In this document: positions 10,745 to 21,965 of the stretch, piece after piece
Numbering within the stretch: position 1 is the first letter of the stretch
How the letters are laid out: every line of letters begins with the position of its first letter
Source: Bolinopsis microptera
Taxonomy: Eukaryota; Ctenophora; Tentaculata; Lobata; Bolinopsidae
NCBI RefSeq assembly: GCF_026151205.1
Contig: NC_087080.1
Location: 12,695,837 to 12,759,836, forward strand
Direction: 5' to 3'
Length of the DNA: 64,000 bases
The notes under the pieces: generated by a model
What the model was told of the DNA's origin: nothing
Seen by the model: the letters and a program-made list of their open reading frames with translations, nothing else
Databases searched by the model: none
Made by a program: the position numbers and the translations under genes

Positions 10745-11025
10745 GATGTCAACGATTACTTTACACACTGATATCATTATAATTTGGCGTGACACACGTG
10801 TAATAGTAGAAATTACTAAGCAAGAAGTATACTTTTACAGGATTGACTTCGTGCAGTGATGTCAATGATTTCTTTGAGCACACTGATGTCATTATAATTT
10901 GGCTTAACAGCTGTGATATATATAATACTAATAGTCTGAAAAGGAAAAACACATGGAGATTGTAGAAATAACTTAATTACTAGACAAGGAGTATACATTT
11001 ACAGGATTGACTAATTCGTGCAAAC
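10745..11025 (+). repeat. Diverged tandem duplication
   Basis: Two successive segments share GATGTCAACGATTACTTT-like starts, a CACTGATATCATTATAATTTGGC core and a TTTACAGGATTGACT end. The second copy carries about 45 extra bases. No further identity was found. Confidence 0.65.
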
Positions 11026-12190
11026 TTTCAAGACGGTAATCACATTCGACCGAAAGAACGCGAAATAGATTCGTTCTGGCCCATGATATACTTTTTCCTC
11101 ATCAAGGGTGTACACATGAGACAGCGGGACCATTATTAACCCTATTAACGGGACCATTATTAACCTTGCGTAAGTTTGTACAATACCTTATAATAATAAC
11201 AAATAATTATATTCTCATCTCGGTAACTTTTTAAACGTTCATGAAGGCAGTTTTCGACAGAATGGCAACTTGTAATCAGTGTTCATTGTCATGTTAAAGG
11301 TTTCCTTTATAATACAAGTGGTAGCTTAGGCCAACTTAATTATACTGTGTCATAACAGAGTATTTAATATTATTATGCGGCAAGTATCAGTATTCATGAG
11401 GCAATGAAAGGAATAAAAGCAAAAGAATCACAATGTTAATTGTTCACTCTCCGATCTACCGCACCCTGACAGAACAGATTGTCCTTGCATGGTTTTACCA
11501 TTACAACATGATGAATCAGATAAAACTATAGCCGAGCACTCCGATCCCCAGCAAAAACGTGACCGATGAAATTCAATGTAATTCCACCATATCTATCAAT
11601 CGTGTTAATGAACACAAAAGCCGGAGGTCCACCGGTAAATATAATCAAGTGGAAAAAGGTGGTAGACATATCACAAAATCTTTGTTAACTTTCATACAGG
11701 GTGAGTTGAAAATAGTGTGTGGAAAGTAAATGGCTCTAATTTTTTTTGACAAATGAAATTTCCACTTAATTTTTGCATATTTAGGTAATGAAAATATATA
11801 CTTTTTATAATAATACAATTAAAATACTTAATAATTAATAATTTGCTCAACCCATCGTCCTTTATTAGCTAGGACATATTGATAACGTGTAAGACAATTG
11901 TCTATAGCCGACTTGACTGTATTATGGGGGCAGGGGGGTCTTCATGGAAATTTTCTCAAAATCGACTTTTTAGTTAGTTGTTTCTGATAAAGGGGAGTAA
12001 TATCTATCAGATGCTTTTGATGCCGTGGAAAAATATCGTTCCTAGCCGAAATTATTGCCGGTCAAAGGTCAGCGCGTGTGTGGTAATTGTATTGCGCGAG
12101 CGATTTTTGATCGCGTGCCCTGAAAATCGAGTCTAAAAATCTATTTTCTCCTACATTTTTTGAGCAATCACCCTGAAACTTGCAGTATAT
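11026..12190. other. No gene seen
   Basis: AT-rich unique-looking sequence. It contains one short duplicated CGGGACCATTATTAACC near 11126-11165. No coding region is supported. Confidence 0.45.
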
Positions 12191-12392
12191 GTTCTAAGGA
12201 TCATTTAGAAAAGATGAGCCAGACAGAATTTTGAGTTAGGCCTTTAGAAAATTTTTATTCGATTTTGAAAATCTTGGACCTCGTTTTTTGATGATTTTTT
12301 GAGGTCGACGATTTTCAAAATCGAATAAAATTTTTTAAAAGGCCTATCTCAAAATTTTGTCTGGCTCATCTCTTTTAAATGATCCGTAGAAC
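12191..12392. repeat. 200-bp palindromic (foldback) element
   Basis: Arms of about 88 bp run inward from GTTCTAAGGATCATTTAGAA at the left, matched inverted at the right by AAATGATCCGTAGAAC. The centre is AT-rich and short. The arm contains TTTTGAGTTAGGCCTTTA, also found near 10360 in the foldback loop, so the two may be related. Confidence 0.8.
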
Positions 12393-13130
12393 ATTCTAAT
12401 AATTAGGAATAATTTGATTACATACTTTAAAGAGAACAGTACATGATCAATGATGGAGACATTCGTAAACTATTGACAAATAGAGATACGAGAGTGCTAT
12501 GGCCAGTACCAAATACACAAATCACTAATCATGATTCCTAGCTTTGAATTTACCCGGGAAGCCCGGGCTTTGTGTTCTCAAACAGTCGTTATATCAATAT
12601 GAGACTTAAGTTAATTTTAATAATATTCAATTGATACGTGTATGAAAACCTAAAACGGGGTCCCCAGGTGATAAGACTCAATCGATCAGATATTTCAACG
12701 ATTTCGATACGAGAGGTATTTATTATACCTCATGCTACTGCTCAGAATGACATTAACTGCGGAGCACCGTACTAAGTTTCTACAACAAGGTCTATACTAA
12801 ACATGCGAAGATGATTAATCACTCAACACTCAACACATAACATACTTAAACACGTACTTCAAGTAGTCCTTAGTGACTATTTAGAATCCAAACCCAAACT
12901 AGAGTGTAGAGCGTTTGTTTAAAACCCTAATCCGTACGAGAAATAAGACCAACATCCTTATTTGGTTATACCACCTGGTCATTATAAAGAGGTTCATAAA
13001 ACCAAAACATATCCAAATAATTTTTGATCATTTAGGCTTAATTGACGTTCATAAGGCTCAATAACAACCAAACAATATTTCAAGTCTCAAGAAGAGCCAT
13101 CTTCATAATGTAGATGGCATGGTGGACGGT
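12393..13130. other. No gene seen
   Basis: AT-rich sequence without a supported gene or repeat. Confidence 0.4.
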
Positions 13131-13133
13131 GGT

Positions 13134-13880
13134 CAGCTCCAGGTCTTTGTATCTGGAAGACGTATCCTTTCTTCATCTCTATGCTTTCTCCATGTATTAG
13201 TTAAGCAAGCTCTAGGAATTCCTTGTAATCTCCTGGGCTGGTTGTTGAGTTGGTGGATGTGATTAATTAAGGATAGAAGGTCTCCTATTATACATACACG
13301 TCGTTCCTGTAGCAAGTAGGGATATCGGGAAAGACGATGTTCTGCAGATTGAGATCTTCCCAGGAGGTCTTCGTGATCTTGAAAAGGGTTATTTCGAGTG
13401 ATGTTGTGTCACCGAACAGTTGCTTGGAGACAGATCCTCTGACAAGCTCCGCCTCCAGGACGTGATGTCTGCAGGCCATCCAGAGAATCTGTTGATTGAG
13501 GAGCTGTTGAAGAATAGTACCTGCTTTTTTGTTAACTCCAGTATTGAATGTCTTATCAAATCCAACGGTCGTCGAGCATCTTCTTCACTTTGTCTGCTTC
13601 GTCCTAGTCCCTGTAGAGTCTCTCGTCTTACAGATTGCGAGTATCTTGTTCTCCTCATCTTGTTCTAGGACCACAGCCAGTCTGTTTACTTTGCTAAATC
13701 CTCCGAGGTCTGCTAGGAGTTTTCCGTCGAAATTTATCTGTCTGACATTGGACGTAAAGTCTCTTTTGATCTTTGCTGCTTGCTTTGATCGGACTGAGGC
13801 TCTGTGACGACTTGCAGTGGACTCTGAGAGAGATAACAGCTTCATATTCCCGTGTATTCACCGAGCAGTGAGATGTAGTG
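13134..13880 (-). pseudogene. Broken mobile-element-like coding region with a CRHHVLE motif
   Basis: The minus strand carries protein-like sequence across several frames: KIKRDFTSNVRQINFDGKLL, FSKVNRLAVVLEQDEENKIL, a DLIRHSILELTKK-like stretch, and WMACRHHVLEAELVRG. A lysine/arginine-rich start, a hydrophobic VVLEQ strand and a later CRHHxxE block resemble uncharacterised transposase-like proteins that I recall as common in cnidarians and insects. The family name is uncertain. The region is clearly broken in more than one place and has no recognisable ends. It is best read as a fossil. Confidence 0.45.
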
Positions 13881-13899
13881 TCTCCTCGAACCGTCACTG

Positions 13900-16800
13900 A
13901 GGGAAAGAAAATAAGATACTACGTGTGAAAATGAGAGAAAATGTTCAACTTCTATCATGAAATTACCAAGGAGATGATAGTAAATTATTCACAAATCTGA
14001 TTTATTTTTAACTAACGATGAACATGCAAGAAGGCTTTTAGTTTTAATAACCAGGGTTTTAGCCAGGCAGGATATAATAATAGTAATATAGTGAATACCT
14101 GATTTTGAGAGATACAATTGCAGCCAAGACTGATGGCAAAACGAATGAACTCCGCAAATCTCTGACCAAAAATATATCGTCTTTGTTTATTGTTGATCCC
14201 CTCCTGAAAATTAAGTGTGCGTTTAGAATTTACTTCTATATAAAACCCATTTATTAGGGCTTCTAGCATAGCCGTTCTGTTTAGCGTAAAAATCGATTGG
14301 GATTTTAATAGCTAAGTCTAATAATATCCCAGTTACGTGGGATGAATTGCATGGATACAAATTATCCTATTTACTCTTATTACAATCTAGCGATTGTACA
14401 AGTGTGTGGCTATATTGATATTGATTGATCCATGTCACGTGTCATTAGCACATAATATGATCTTTTAAAACTATTAATACTACAGTCTACACTTGACAAT
14501 TCACGTGGCGTGCCTAAGGAAATACCCCCCCCCCCCCCCCCCCCCCCGGTTTTAGACTAATTTAACCAACTCGTAACAAAAAATAGTGCACGCCAGTTAA
14601 GTAAACGATACCCTCTTTCTGTGTCTGTTGCGACGAGGAAGAGCGGTGGGGTTTGGAATGGTTAACGTTTTTACCGTAGTAGCTTGCTAAAAACATCGCT
14701 GGATAGAATGCTATCATATCATAAATAGTTTTCAGTTAGTGATCAGCTATAATAACTAATAGTATGGTGCATTTTACAAGTCTCCATGGTGCATTTTACA
14801 AGTCTCCATGGTAACAAGAGTTTACAATGTAAGCTTATTGTTGATTAAGTAAGTGTAGCATATTTTACCAGCGCCTCAGCACGCCGGTGATTACAGCCGG
14901 AAAAAAACCGGCGGAAGTGTATTCTATATGAAACTTGTTTATAATTCTGTCCGTGACTGCAGAGAACGTGATCTGAGCCGCGCGCACGTGCTACTGCTAG
15001 TATAGTATCGAATATAACTTAAACTTAACGGTAATTACATTGGAGTGTATAATGTTAAATGTGTGTAGTGAGTTGACTCAGCTCCGAGCTGAGTGTATAG
15101 ATTACAGGTCTGAGTAACATACTAACTATTAAATTTGAATACCTGTGATTTTCAAAGAACGTTCCATGGTTCCTCGAATTCACATGGTTTATGGGCCCAG
15201 TACTAAGCTTTCACAGTTTGTGTGGTAAGAATGTGGTAAAAAGTGGTAAGAAGTGGTAAAAAGTGGTGTTGTCTAAGATGAGAAGTACGGACTCGTTTCG
15301 AGGGAAAAGTACGTACTTGTACGCAACTTTAAAAAGTCCGACTCATACGACGTACGGTTCAGATAGATTTTTTTGTTTTTGAATTACGCATAGAATTGAT
15401 CCATGTTATACTTGTTATATGCAATGTGGTATCTTGAAAATTCCTAACACGTTCAAGTTGTAATATAAACTAGTGTCCTAAACAGTCAACATTCTTCTTA
15501 AATTTTTGACGGAAATGACCAGTAAGTGAAGAAAAAATCAAATATTTTAACCGGAACATCAAAACTATCGTCTTCAACCGGCGAGGTTTTCTTTCTCTTA
15601 GTACTTAGTAGGGTTACCAGTTTTGATGAAACTAATTTGCCAATTTCACTTTAAGTTACCATTTTCGATATACCTGCTCAATAAAAGTTACTAGTTTCGA
15701 TGTACCTTATTCTTCAAGGTAATTAATATTTTTCAGTTTTCACGTACCTTGTTACTTAGTTTGCTGAAAGTAACCAGTTCTACGAAACTTTTTCGCCTTA
15801 TCCAGTGTTCACCTTTGACCTTTCTCGTTTCATCTTGATTTTAGTCTATGACCTATAACTGCAGTGGAAATTTTAGTGTATACGTATAACCCCTTATATT
15901 AATATGAAAGGTAAGCCTAAAGTCTAAACTACATATTGACCGTTATGTATCTGAATATTTGTTGAAAGGCCAAATCACCCGAAAAGCCTAAAACCCAGAT
16001 TTTGTCGTCTGAACTCGTATATGAATTTCCATCCAGATTAGATATTAGATACGTATGTCGTATGGGCATATGTACAAAATTTCACTGCATATACATCTTA
16101 AAGGGGAACTTACAAGCGGTTATTTAATGGCGTAACTAAAGGGTGACCATCACTTAACGATTACAGTCGGCACTCGACTTCATGTAACGTACCAAGAAAA
16201 ATCCAAAAGTTCTGGCGTAGACTGATTTATTTCGACTGGTCTGGGTCATGGTGATTGGCATTAGAGCGCGAATAGCGGACATATTCAGGCTAAATGCTGA
16301 CAGAAGTTTTATTTAGATGGAATTATCAGAAACATTTGGTTTGCTATTCTGTGTGAGTGTAACCACAGCTGTGGCATTGTTAGAGCCGCGCGCACGTGTG
16401 GAGTTACTAGGCGGCGCCGGTCAGTCTGTCGAGTCTCTATGTTTATGTACATAGTATAGCCTGGGGTCCCCCGGAAAGTGTTGAATACTAATAATATGTG
16501 TGTGTGTGTGTAAGGAGCACATTTTTGACGTTTAGCAGCTGTACAAATATTTGTTATGACTATATGTTAACGATATCTGCCGTACACATTAAGACATAAT
16601 ACCAATTAGTAATTACTATCACTATAATAATATGTTACCTGTTTAAAGAAATATTCTATCCTATAGCACGTTCCCTGATTCCTAATGCCGCTTTCTGTCT
16701 CAATTACTATCTCTAATTTGAACCTGGAAATATCACTAATTTAACAAATGGCAAATAATATCAATAAAACATAATAGGGGGGTTAATTAAAAGAAGCTAT

Positions 16801-17384
16801 CGAGTAAAGTGAATTGTTGAATGAATGTACTTAATTCAGAGTAAAACTATAAAATAACAACCTTTATCCTATAAGTATAATATGAATATGATGATACAGC
16901 TTTGAGAATTGAGAAGTGAAGAAGTCTGTCATCTTGCAAATGAAACCACCAATCCGTTGTACGAGGCAGCTCCAGGGCTGGTACCATATGAAACATTCGT
17001 TGATCCTCCTTTTTAATATTATCTCCTAAATTATTGCGTTAAGGTTTTAAAAAGTAACTGTCGAAATGTACGTATTTCATGACAAATCATAGACTAAGAG
17101 GGCTAATTAACCCGACACATCCTTAACAAATACACCACACTCTAAACAAATAGATAGACACGATCGAAATAGACAATAAATTGAACATTCGCATAATCGG
17201 AACTTCGGTAAGTATTATATGTAGGGCGGGCTAAAACAATTAATCTGTTTGTAAAAATACGTTATAGATTAATAACTTACCTTGGGCTTGAGCGAGTCCT
17301 TGACAATTGACGCGGACGAAAGCAACTATCTCGAAGAGGGAGAGAATGGAATTTAGCTAAAATAGAGAGAGGGTTAAACTGAGA
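13900..17384. other. Gene-poor repeat field
   Basis: No gene is supported. It holds a run of 23 C (14525-14547), a tandem 24-bp duplication GGTGCATTTTACAAGTCTCC (about 14765-14811), a decayed fragment of the 336-bp unit (15965-16080) and a fragment of a family with GTTTATGTACATAGTATAGC and CCTGGGGTCCCC (16385-16465), related to 20620-20690 and 20755-20840. Confidence 0.5.
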
Positions 17385-17505
17385 AGAATAAGAATGCACA
17401 GTTGCGTTAATAAAGACGCTGATAAACCTGATTGTTACACTGTGCAGATATGCGAAAACATACATTCATCGACTTACGATAAACAACGAGAACGAATAAT
17501 CACAA
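17385..17505 (+). repeat. ~115-bp direct repeat, copy 1
   Basis: It matches 19118-19240 almost base for base: AATGCACAGT, GCGTTAATAAAGACGCTGAT, CACTGTGCAGATATGCGAAA and ACTTACGATAAACAA. The pair lies 1.73 kb apart in the same orientation. A short inner dyad (TGCACAGT / ACTGTGCA) hints at a small mobile element. Confidence 0.75.
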
Positions 17506-18639
17506 TATGTAAGTTCCGTATAATTGTAGGCCTCATTAGCCTACAAGCATTGCAAATAATCTCAGTCATGGATTGTTGACACCTAGGCCCAGAGACCGTA
17601 CAAATTAGAGAGCTGAGGCCATTAATCATTACAACCGGATATTGCTACTGACCTAGGAGGCCACAGTCTTAATTAGTAATTTCGGCTGCAATTAATCAAG
17701 GAGCAATACCGCTAGTTCTAGAGTTCTGGTTAATAACAAGTATCTCAGTTCCATAATTAAGAACCAATAAAAACCATAATTATACGGCTCGGTGGATGCC
17801 GGAAGGACTACCAAGAATCACCACCGGAAAAAACGTCATGTTATTGGATTGCAGGATCAAGCTCATCGGCTGACTCACAAGGAGTGCCAGTAAAAGTGAA
17901 TCGTAAAAGTTACCTCTCAATAGTTAATCAACACTTATATAGTTTCGTTTTAAAATTGTTTCCTTAAGTTCCCGAGTTTCATTTCCGAGTCTACAACTAA
18001 CTTGGAAGCACTAACTATCCGGAGCAAGTCTAACTCACTAACTGGTAGTTACATAATAGTGAAATTTAGTGGACACCTTTGCCTTATTCGGAATATAGTC
18101 AAGGAGTGTACGGGGTAGATTAAAGCGCCAAAGAATGAGTGTAAACTAATGTATTTATATTATATGACACACCTTGGAAAAGTGGACTGGTTTGTACAGC
18201 GTTTCATGAACTATATCCAGCTCATGTACTGTCTAGACTCTAGATCTGTTGCTATGGCGACGGGGACGGGTTACTAAGGAGAATTATGCAGTGTAAGAAC
18301 TAAGAAAGAATATTATTATGAGTTAGTGAGGAAGGCTATATGCAATATACCTAGGAAAAATGTGCTGTTGTTATGTTAAGTTAAATTGAGGACAGCTTTT
18401 TAGTTGTCTGAAGGAAAATGTTGGACAGTGTCGCAAAGTTAGGCTGTGTTTAATGGGTTTTGGAGTGATTTTACCGTAGAAGCTTGTTACGTCTTTATAC
18501 TCTCACCTGCATGTGCAGCAACATCTTGAATAGCTGGGTACATTGTTACATTCATAGTTATAAACAAACAGGCCGGAACGGTACCTTTGAAATAAATTAG
18601 ACAACTGAAAACAATTAGACAATTACTGACAACCAACTC
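17506..18639. other. No gene seen
   Basis: No gene or clear repeat is supported in this interval. Confidence 0.4.
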
Positions 18640-18835
18640 AAGGTGATTATATCTCAAATTTTGCAGATAGAAACTAGCTCAATCTTACACAGATTATCCG
18701 TCCTATAACCACCATACTTTATGGAAAGTTTAAAGAAAATCGTACGGTAGGATCCGACATAAACTATTGTCCGAATAAACTATTTTCTGAGTCGGACAGA
18801 TGTCGCTGTCGGACAGATGTCGCCCAATCTGCAGT
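18640..18835 (-). mobile_element. Small MITE, copy related to 33901-34056
   Basis: Read on the minus strand it opens with GGGCGACATCTGTCCGACAG, then TAAAGTATGGTGGTTATAG and AAATTTGAGATATAATCACC. This parallels 33901-34056 block by block. The far end is decayed and I could not find a target duplication for this copy. Confidence 0.6.
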
Positions 18836-19117
18836 TAGTATGCTTTTATGTCATAAACAGCCGGTGATAATGATATACGGTAATATTACGGTTAATTTGA
18901 CACGACAACTCGTGCATATTCTACTTAAGGCTGTCTCCATGGTAACCAGAGTTTAAAATATTCTTCATCTTACATTATGCGGCAGGAGCTATAACACTTA
19001 ACATATTTTAAGCATTAACCATGTACACACTATTACATTTTAGTTAAGCTCAAATAAATTACACTGGGCGGTTGCCTTTTTCCACTAAATCCTTCTAGCG
19101 AATCTGGGTAGAATGAT

Positions 19118-19240
19118 AATGCACAGTGCGTTAATAAAGACGCTGATAATCCTGATTGTTACACTGTGCAGATATGCGAAAACATACATTCACCAACTTA
19201 CGATAAACAATGAGAACGAATATAATAATCACAATTGGTA
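19118..19240 (+). repeat. ~115-bp direct repeat, copy 2
   Basis: This is the second copy of the sequence at 17385-17505, with a few substitutions and a 4-base insertion near its end. Confidence 0.75.
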
Positions 19241-19604
19241 TCGATCATTGTTTGGTTGAGATATTGTGATACCATGAAACAAATAATTGAGCTTTAAACA
19301 CTTCCTTGTGAGGAAAAATAACATTGAGAAATACGTACTAGAGTACTGTTACGAAAATCAGCTGGTTCATAAGATCAATGAAGAAAATTCGCAAACACGA
19401 TTTAAAACAGAATTATAGCAACGTAATCGAAAGACAAACTGAACTAATAAGGATTTCGTCCTGAAACGAGCTATATATTGAGTATAACGTAGCGCTCGAC
19501 TCCAATTTGAATTCAAATAAAAATGCGCTCCGGTAGTTTCAACTCCCAGCAGCTGGGAGTTGGAAAACTGGAATTCCCGTTACTGTCGCTGTGCATGAGA
19601 AGCC
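19241..19604. other. No gene seen
   Basis: Unrecognised sequence containing a short CCCAGCAGCTGGGA palindrome near 19546. Confidence 0.4.
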
Positions 19605-20320
19605 TTATTAAGTGCGCGGCGCGGCACAGTAACGCATCGCGCTACAAGGTTTTTGGCTCATAACTCAGTCATTTTTTGTCCAATCTTGATGAAAATTCAT
19701 ATACGAGTTCAGGGGACCACTAGCTACAAGTAGAGCACCTAAAATCTGGGTTTTGGGCATGTTCAGGGTATTTGGCTAAATTGGGCCTAATTTGGACCAA
19801 ATATGGGCGTGGCTGCCCCGCGGGCACCGTTTGGCGGTTGGGGTCCGGGACCCCCTCAAAAGTTCGGTCACCGGTCCTAGTTTGTTGGTCAACTGCTATC
19901 TCGAAACCAAGTTTCACAAAAAATTCAGGGTGAACCCCCAGCCTTAAGTGCGCGGCGCGGCACAGTAACGCATCGCGCTACAAGGTTTTTGGCTCATAAC
20001 TCAGTCATTTTTTGTCCAATCTTGATGAAAATTCATATACGAGTTCAGGGGACCACTAGCTACAAGTAGAGCACCTAAAATCTGGGTTTTGGGCATGTTC
20101 AGGGTATTTGGCTAAATTGGGCCTAATTTGGACCAAATATGGGCGTGGCTGCCCCGCGGGCACCGTTTGGCGGTTGGGGTCCGGGACCCCCTCAAAAGTT
20201 CGGTCACCGGTCCTAGTTTGTTGGTCAACTGCTATCTCGAAACCAAGTTTCACAAAAAATTCAGGGTGAACCCCCAGCCTTAAGTGCGCGGCGCGGCACA
20301 GTAACGCATCGCGCTACAAG
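19605..20320 (-). repeat. Tandem 336-bp repeat, two units plus a partial third
   Basis: The units at about 19605-19940 and 19941-20276 look identical or nearly so, followed by the first about 45 bases of a third. Each starts AAGTGCGCGGCGCGGCACAG and ends in CAGGGTGAACCCCCAGCC. A diverged copy in the other orientation lies at 9726-10023 and a decayed piece at 15965-16080. The 65-residue minus-strand ORF in each unit follows the repeat. Against the 9.7-kb copy I counted three amino-acid-changing and one silent difference, so there is no sign of selection on a protein. Confidence 0.9.
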
Positions 20321-20378
20321 TGACAAGATGTGATACAAAACCCTTCCAGATCGTTCCTTTGTAAAGCAACGATTGTAT

Positions 20379-20893
20379 TGTCATACGTTGTATGACCCGC
20401 CGCGCACGAGTGCGCGGCTCCCCCTGTATCGTCGAAACTCTACAATGAAGCGACCGTGGGGGTCACCACGTGATACAATGATTGTAGTGATCAGGGATTG
20501 AAATAATTTTTCTGAACACGCGCATTGTGATTGCGAAGCAAGGATGGTAGTTTGCACGGCGCGTCGAAGTCCTAGTCTAATGCTAATGTCTAAGAATCAC
20601 GTTACAATTTACTGGGCCGCGCTCAGCCAGTCATTCCGCCGAATCTATATTTTATGTGTATGAACATTATAGCCTGGGTTCCCTTGCCCTTGTATCACGT
20701 CGTGACCCCCATCGTTGATCGTCGTTTCACTATAGTATAGTTTCTACGATACAGGAGCCGGAGTTACTGGACGGCGCTCAGCCTGTCATTCCGTCAAATC
20801 TTTATTATGTTTATGAACATAATAGCCTGGGATCCCCTGGTAACAGGGGGAGCCGCGCACTCGTGCGCGGCGGGTCATACAACGTATGACAAG
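20379..20893. mobile_element. Element with identical 49-bp GC-rich inverted termini
   Basis: The left end TTGTCATACGTTGTATGACC continues through CCGCCGCGCACGAGTGCGCG to GCTCCCCCTG. The right end carries exactly the inverted sequence. The arms themselves contain dyads. Inside are two direct copies of a module with CGGCGCTCAGCC, CATTCCG and AATAGCCTGGG (20620-20690 and 20755-20840). No ORF is supported. Identical arms suggest recent movement or gene conversion. Confidence 0.8.
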
Positions 20894-21965
20894 GGGTTCC
20901 CAGGTAAGTTGTGAACCGATTCACCGCCCTGGAATAAAAACTGTATCTACTTTCAGTATTGCCAATTGCATTGCATAAGCATTGCAATTGAAACCTTGAA
21001 GGATCGGAGACTTAAAGTTGTTAATAATAATATTATATTTGCATGCAGCCTAGCATAAAATTAAATGCAATATCAGATTATACGACCCCAGACCCTCGCT
21101 GTTACCAGTAACTGATTTTCGAATATATAATCGTTTTATTCGACATCTTATTTTCAGACTCAAATTACTCGATATAACTATAAGTATTAAGCCATCATTA
21201 GTATTCAGTATTACTAATACTATTACACATTAACAATTAAAAGCGATAGGCAAACTTTTCGATTATAAACGCGCAAGAGATCGTCATATTTTCAGGATTC
21301 GATATAGTTCACAATCACAATTTCTTTATTAATCATAAAACGAACCATTGCTTGTTGCTAGATTTCAAAACTTTGCAATGCAATCACTCAAATTCAGCTT
21401 CAATTTGAAAATGTTCTCTAGCTCTTTAAATCGTGGATATATATTAGACAAAAGCAACTGCAGCACAGGGTTTATTTATACTCATTGTTTTGGAAGGGGT
21501 ATTTAAAACATAAAAGCAATGAAATTTTAAACAGTGGTCCATTTTTGGCCTGTAATGGTATTTATCACAGTTAGCTACGATCACCAAAAAACGATGAATC
21601 AGCAACAAGATACCAATCAGCAACAAGATACAGCCTGTGTTTTATTCTATCGTTGTACTATTGTCTTCATGAGAATAAGTTCTAAGTTAAAAACTGTCAT
21701 AACTAAAAGATGAAACACAATGCAATGGGGCAATAATTTAAATTGTCTTTTAATTTTATTGGGCCCCCTTTGCTACACTTTCGTAAAATGTCAATCTGCA
21801 TTCGTTCTATGTTCATTGGAAGCCTAAATGTTTACATCCCTTCGCGAGGTCACCTGAGTGGACGATGAAGGTTAGAAAACGTGTAGATATTATATCAATA
21901 ATGATACATGATACCTAAGGCTAAACAATGATAACAATCAACAATGATATCGGTATATCTTAGAT
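20894..21965. other. 3' flank of the SLC7 gene, no other gene seen
   Basis: AT-rich sequence beyond the SLC7 stop on the minus strand. A short tandem AATCAGCAACAAGATACC occurs near 21597-21630. Nothing else is supported. Confidence 0.45.

Noticed and set aside
10623-10998. Short ORFs on both strands
   Set aside because: They lie in a duplicated repeat segment and encode no recognisable domain.
14525-14547. 23-C run as a possible MITE end like 46196-46228
   Set aside because: No TACAACGGTCATTAATG sequence beside it and no inverted partner.
19720-20253. Two identical 65-residue minus-strand ORFs and a related one at 9.8 kb
   Set aside because: They follow the 336-bp repeat. Between copies amino-acid-changing differences outnumber silent ones, so no coding selection is visible.
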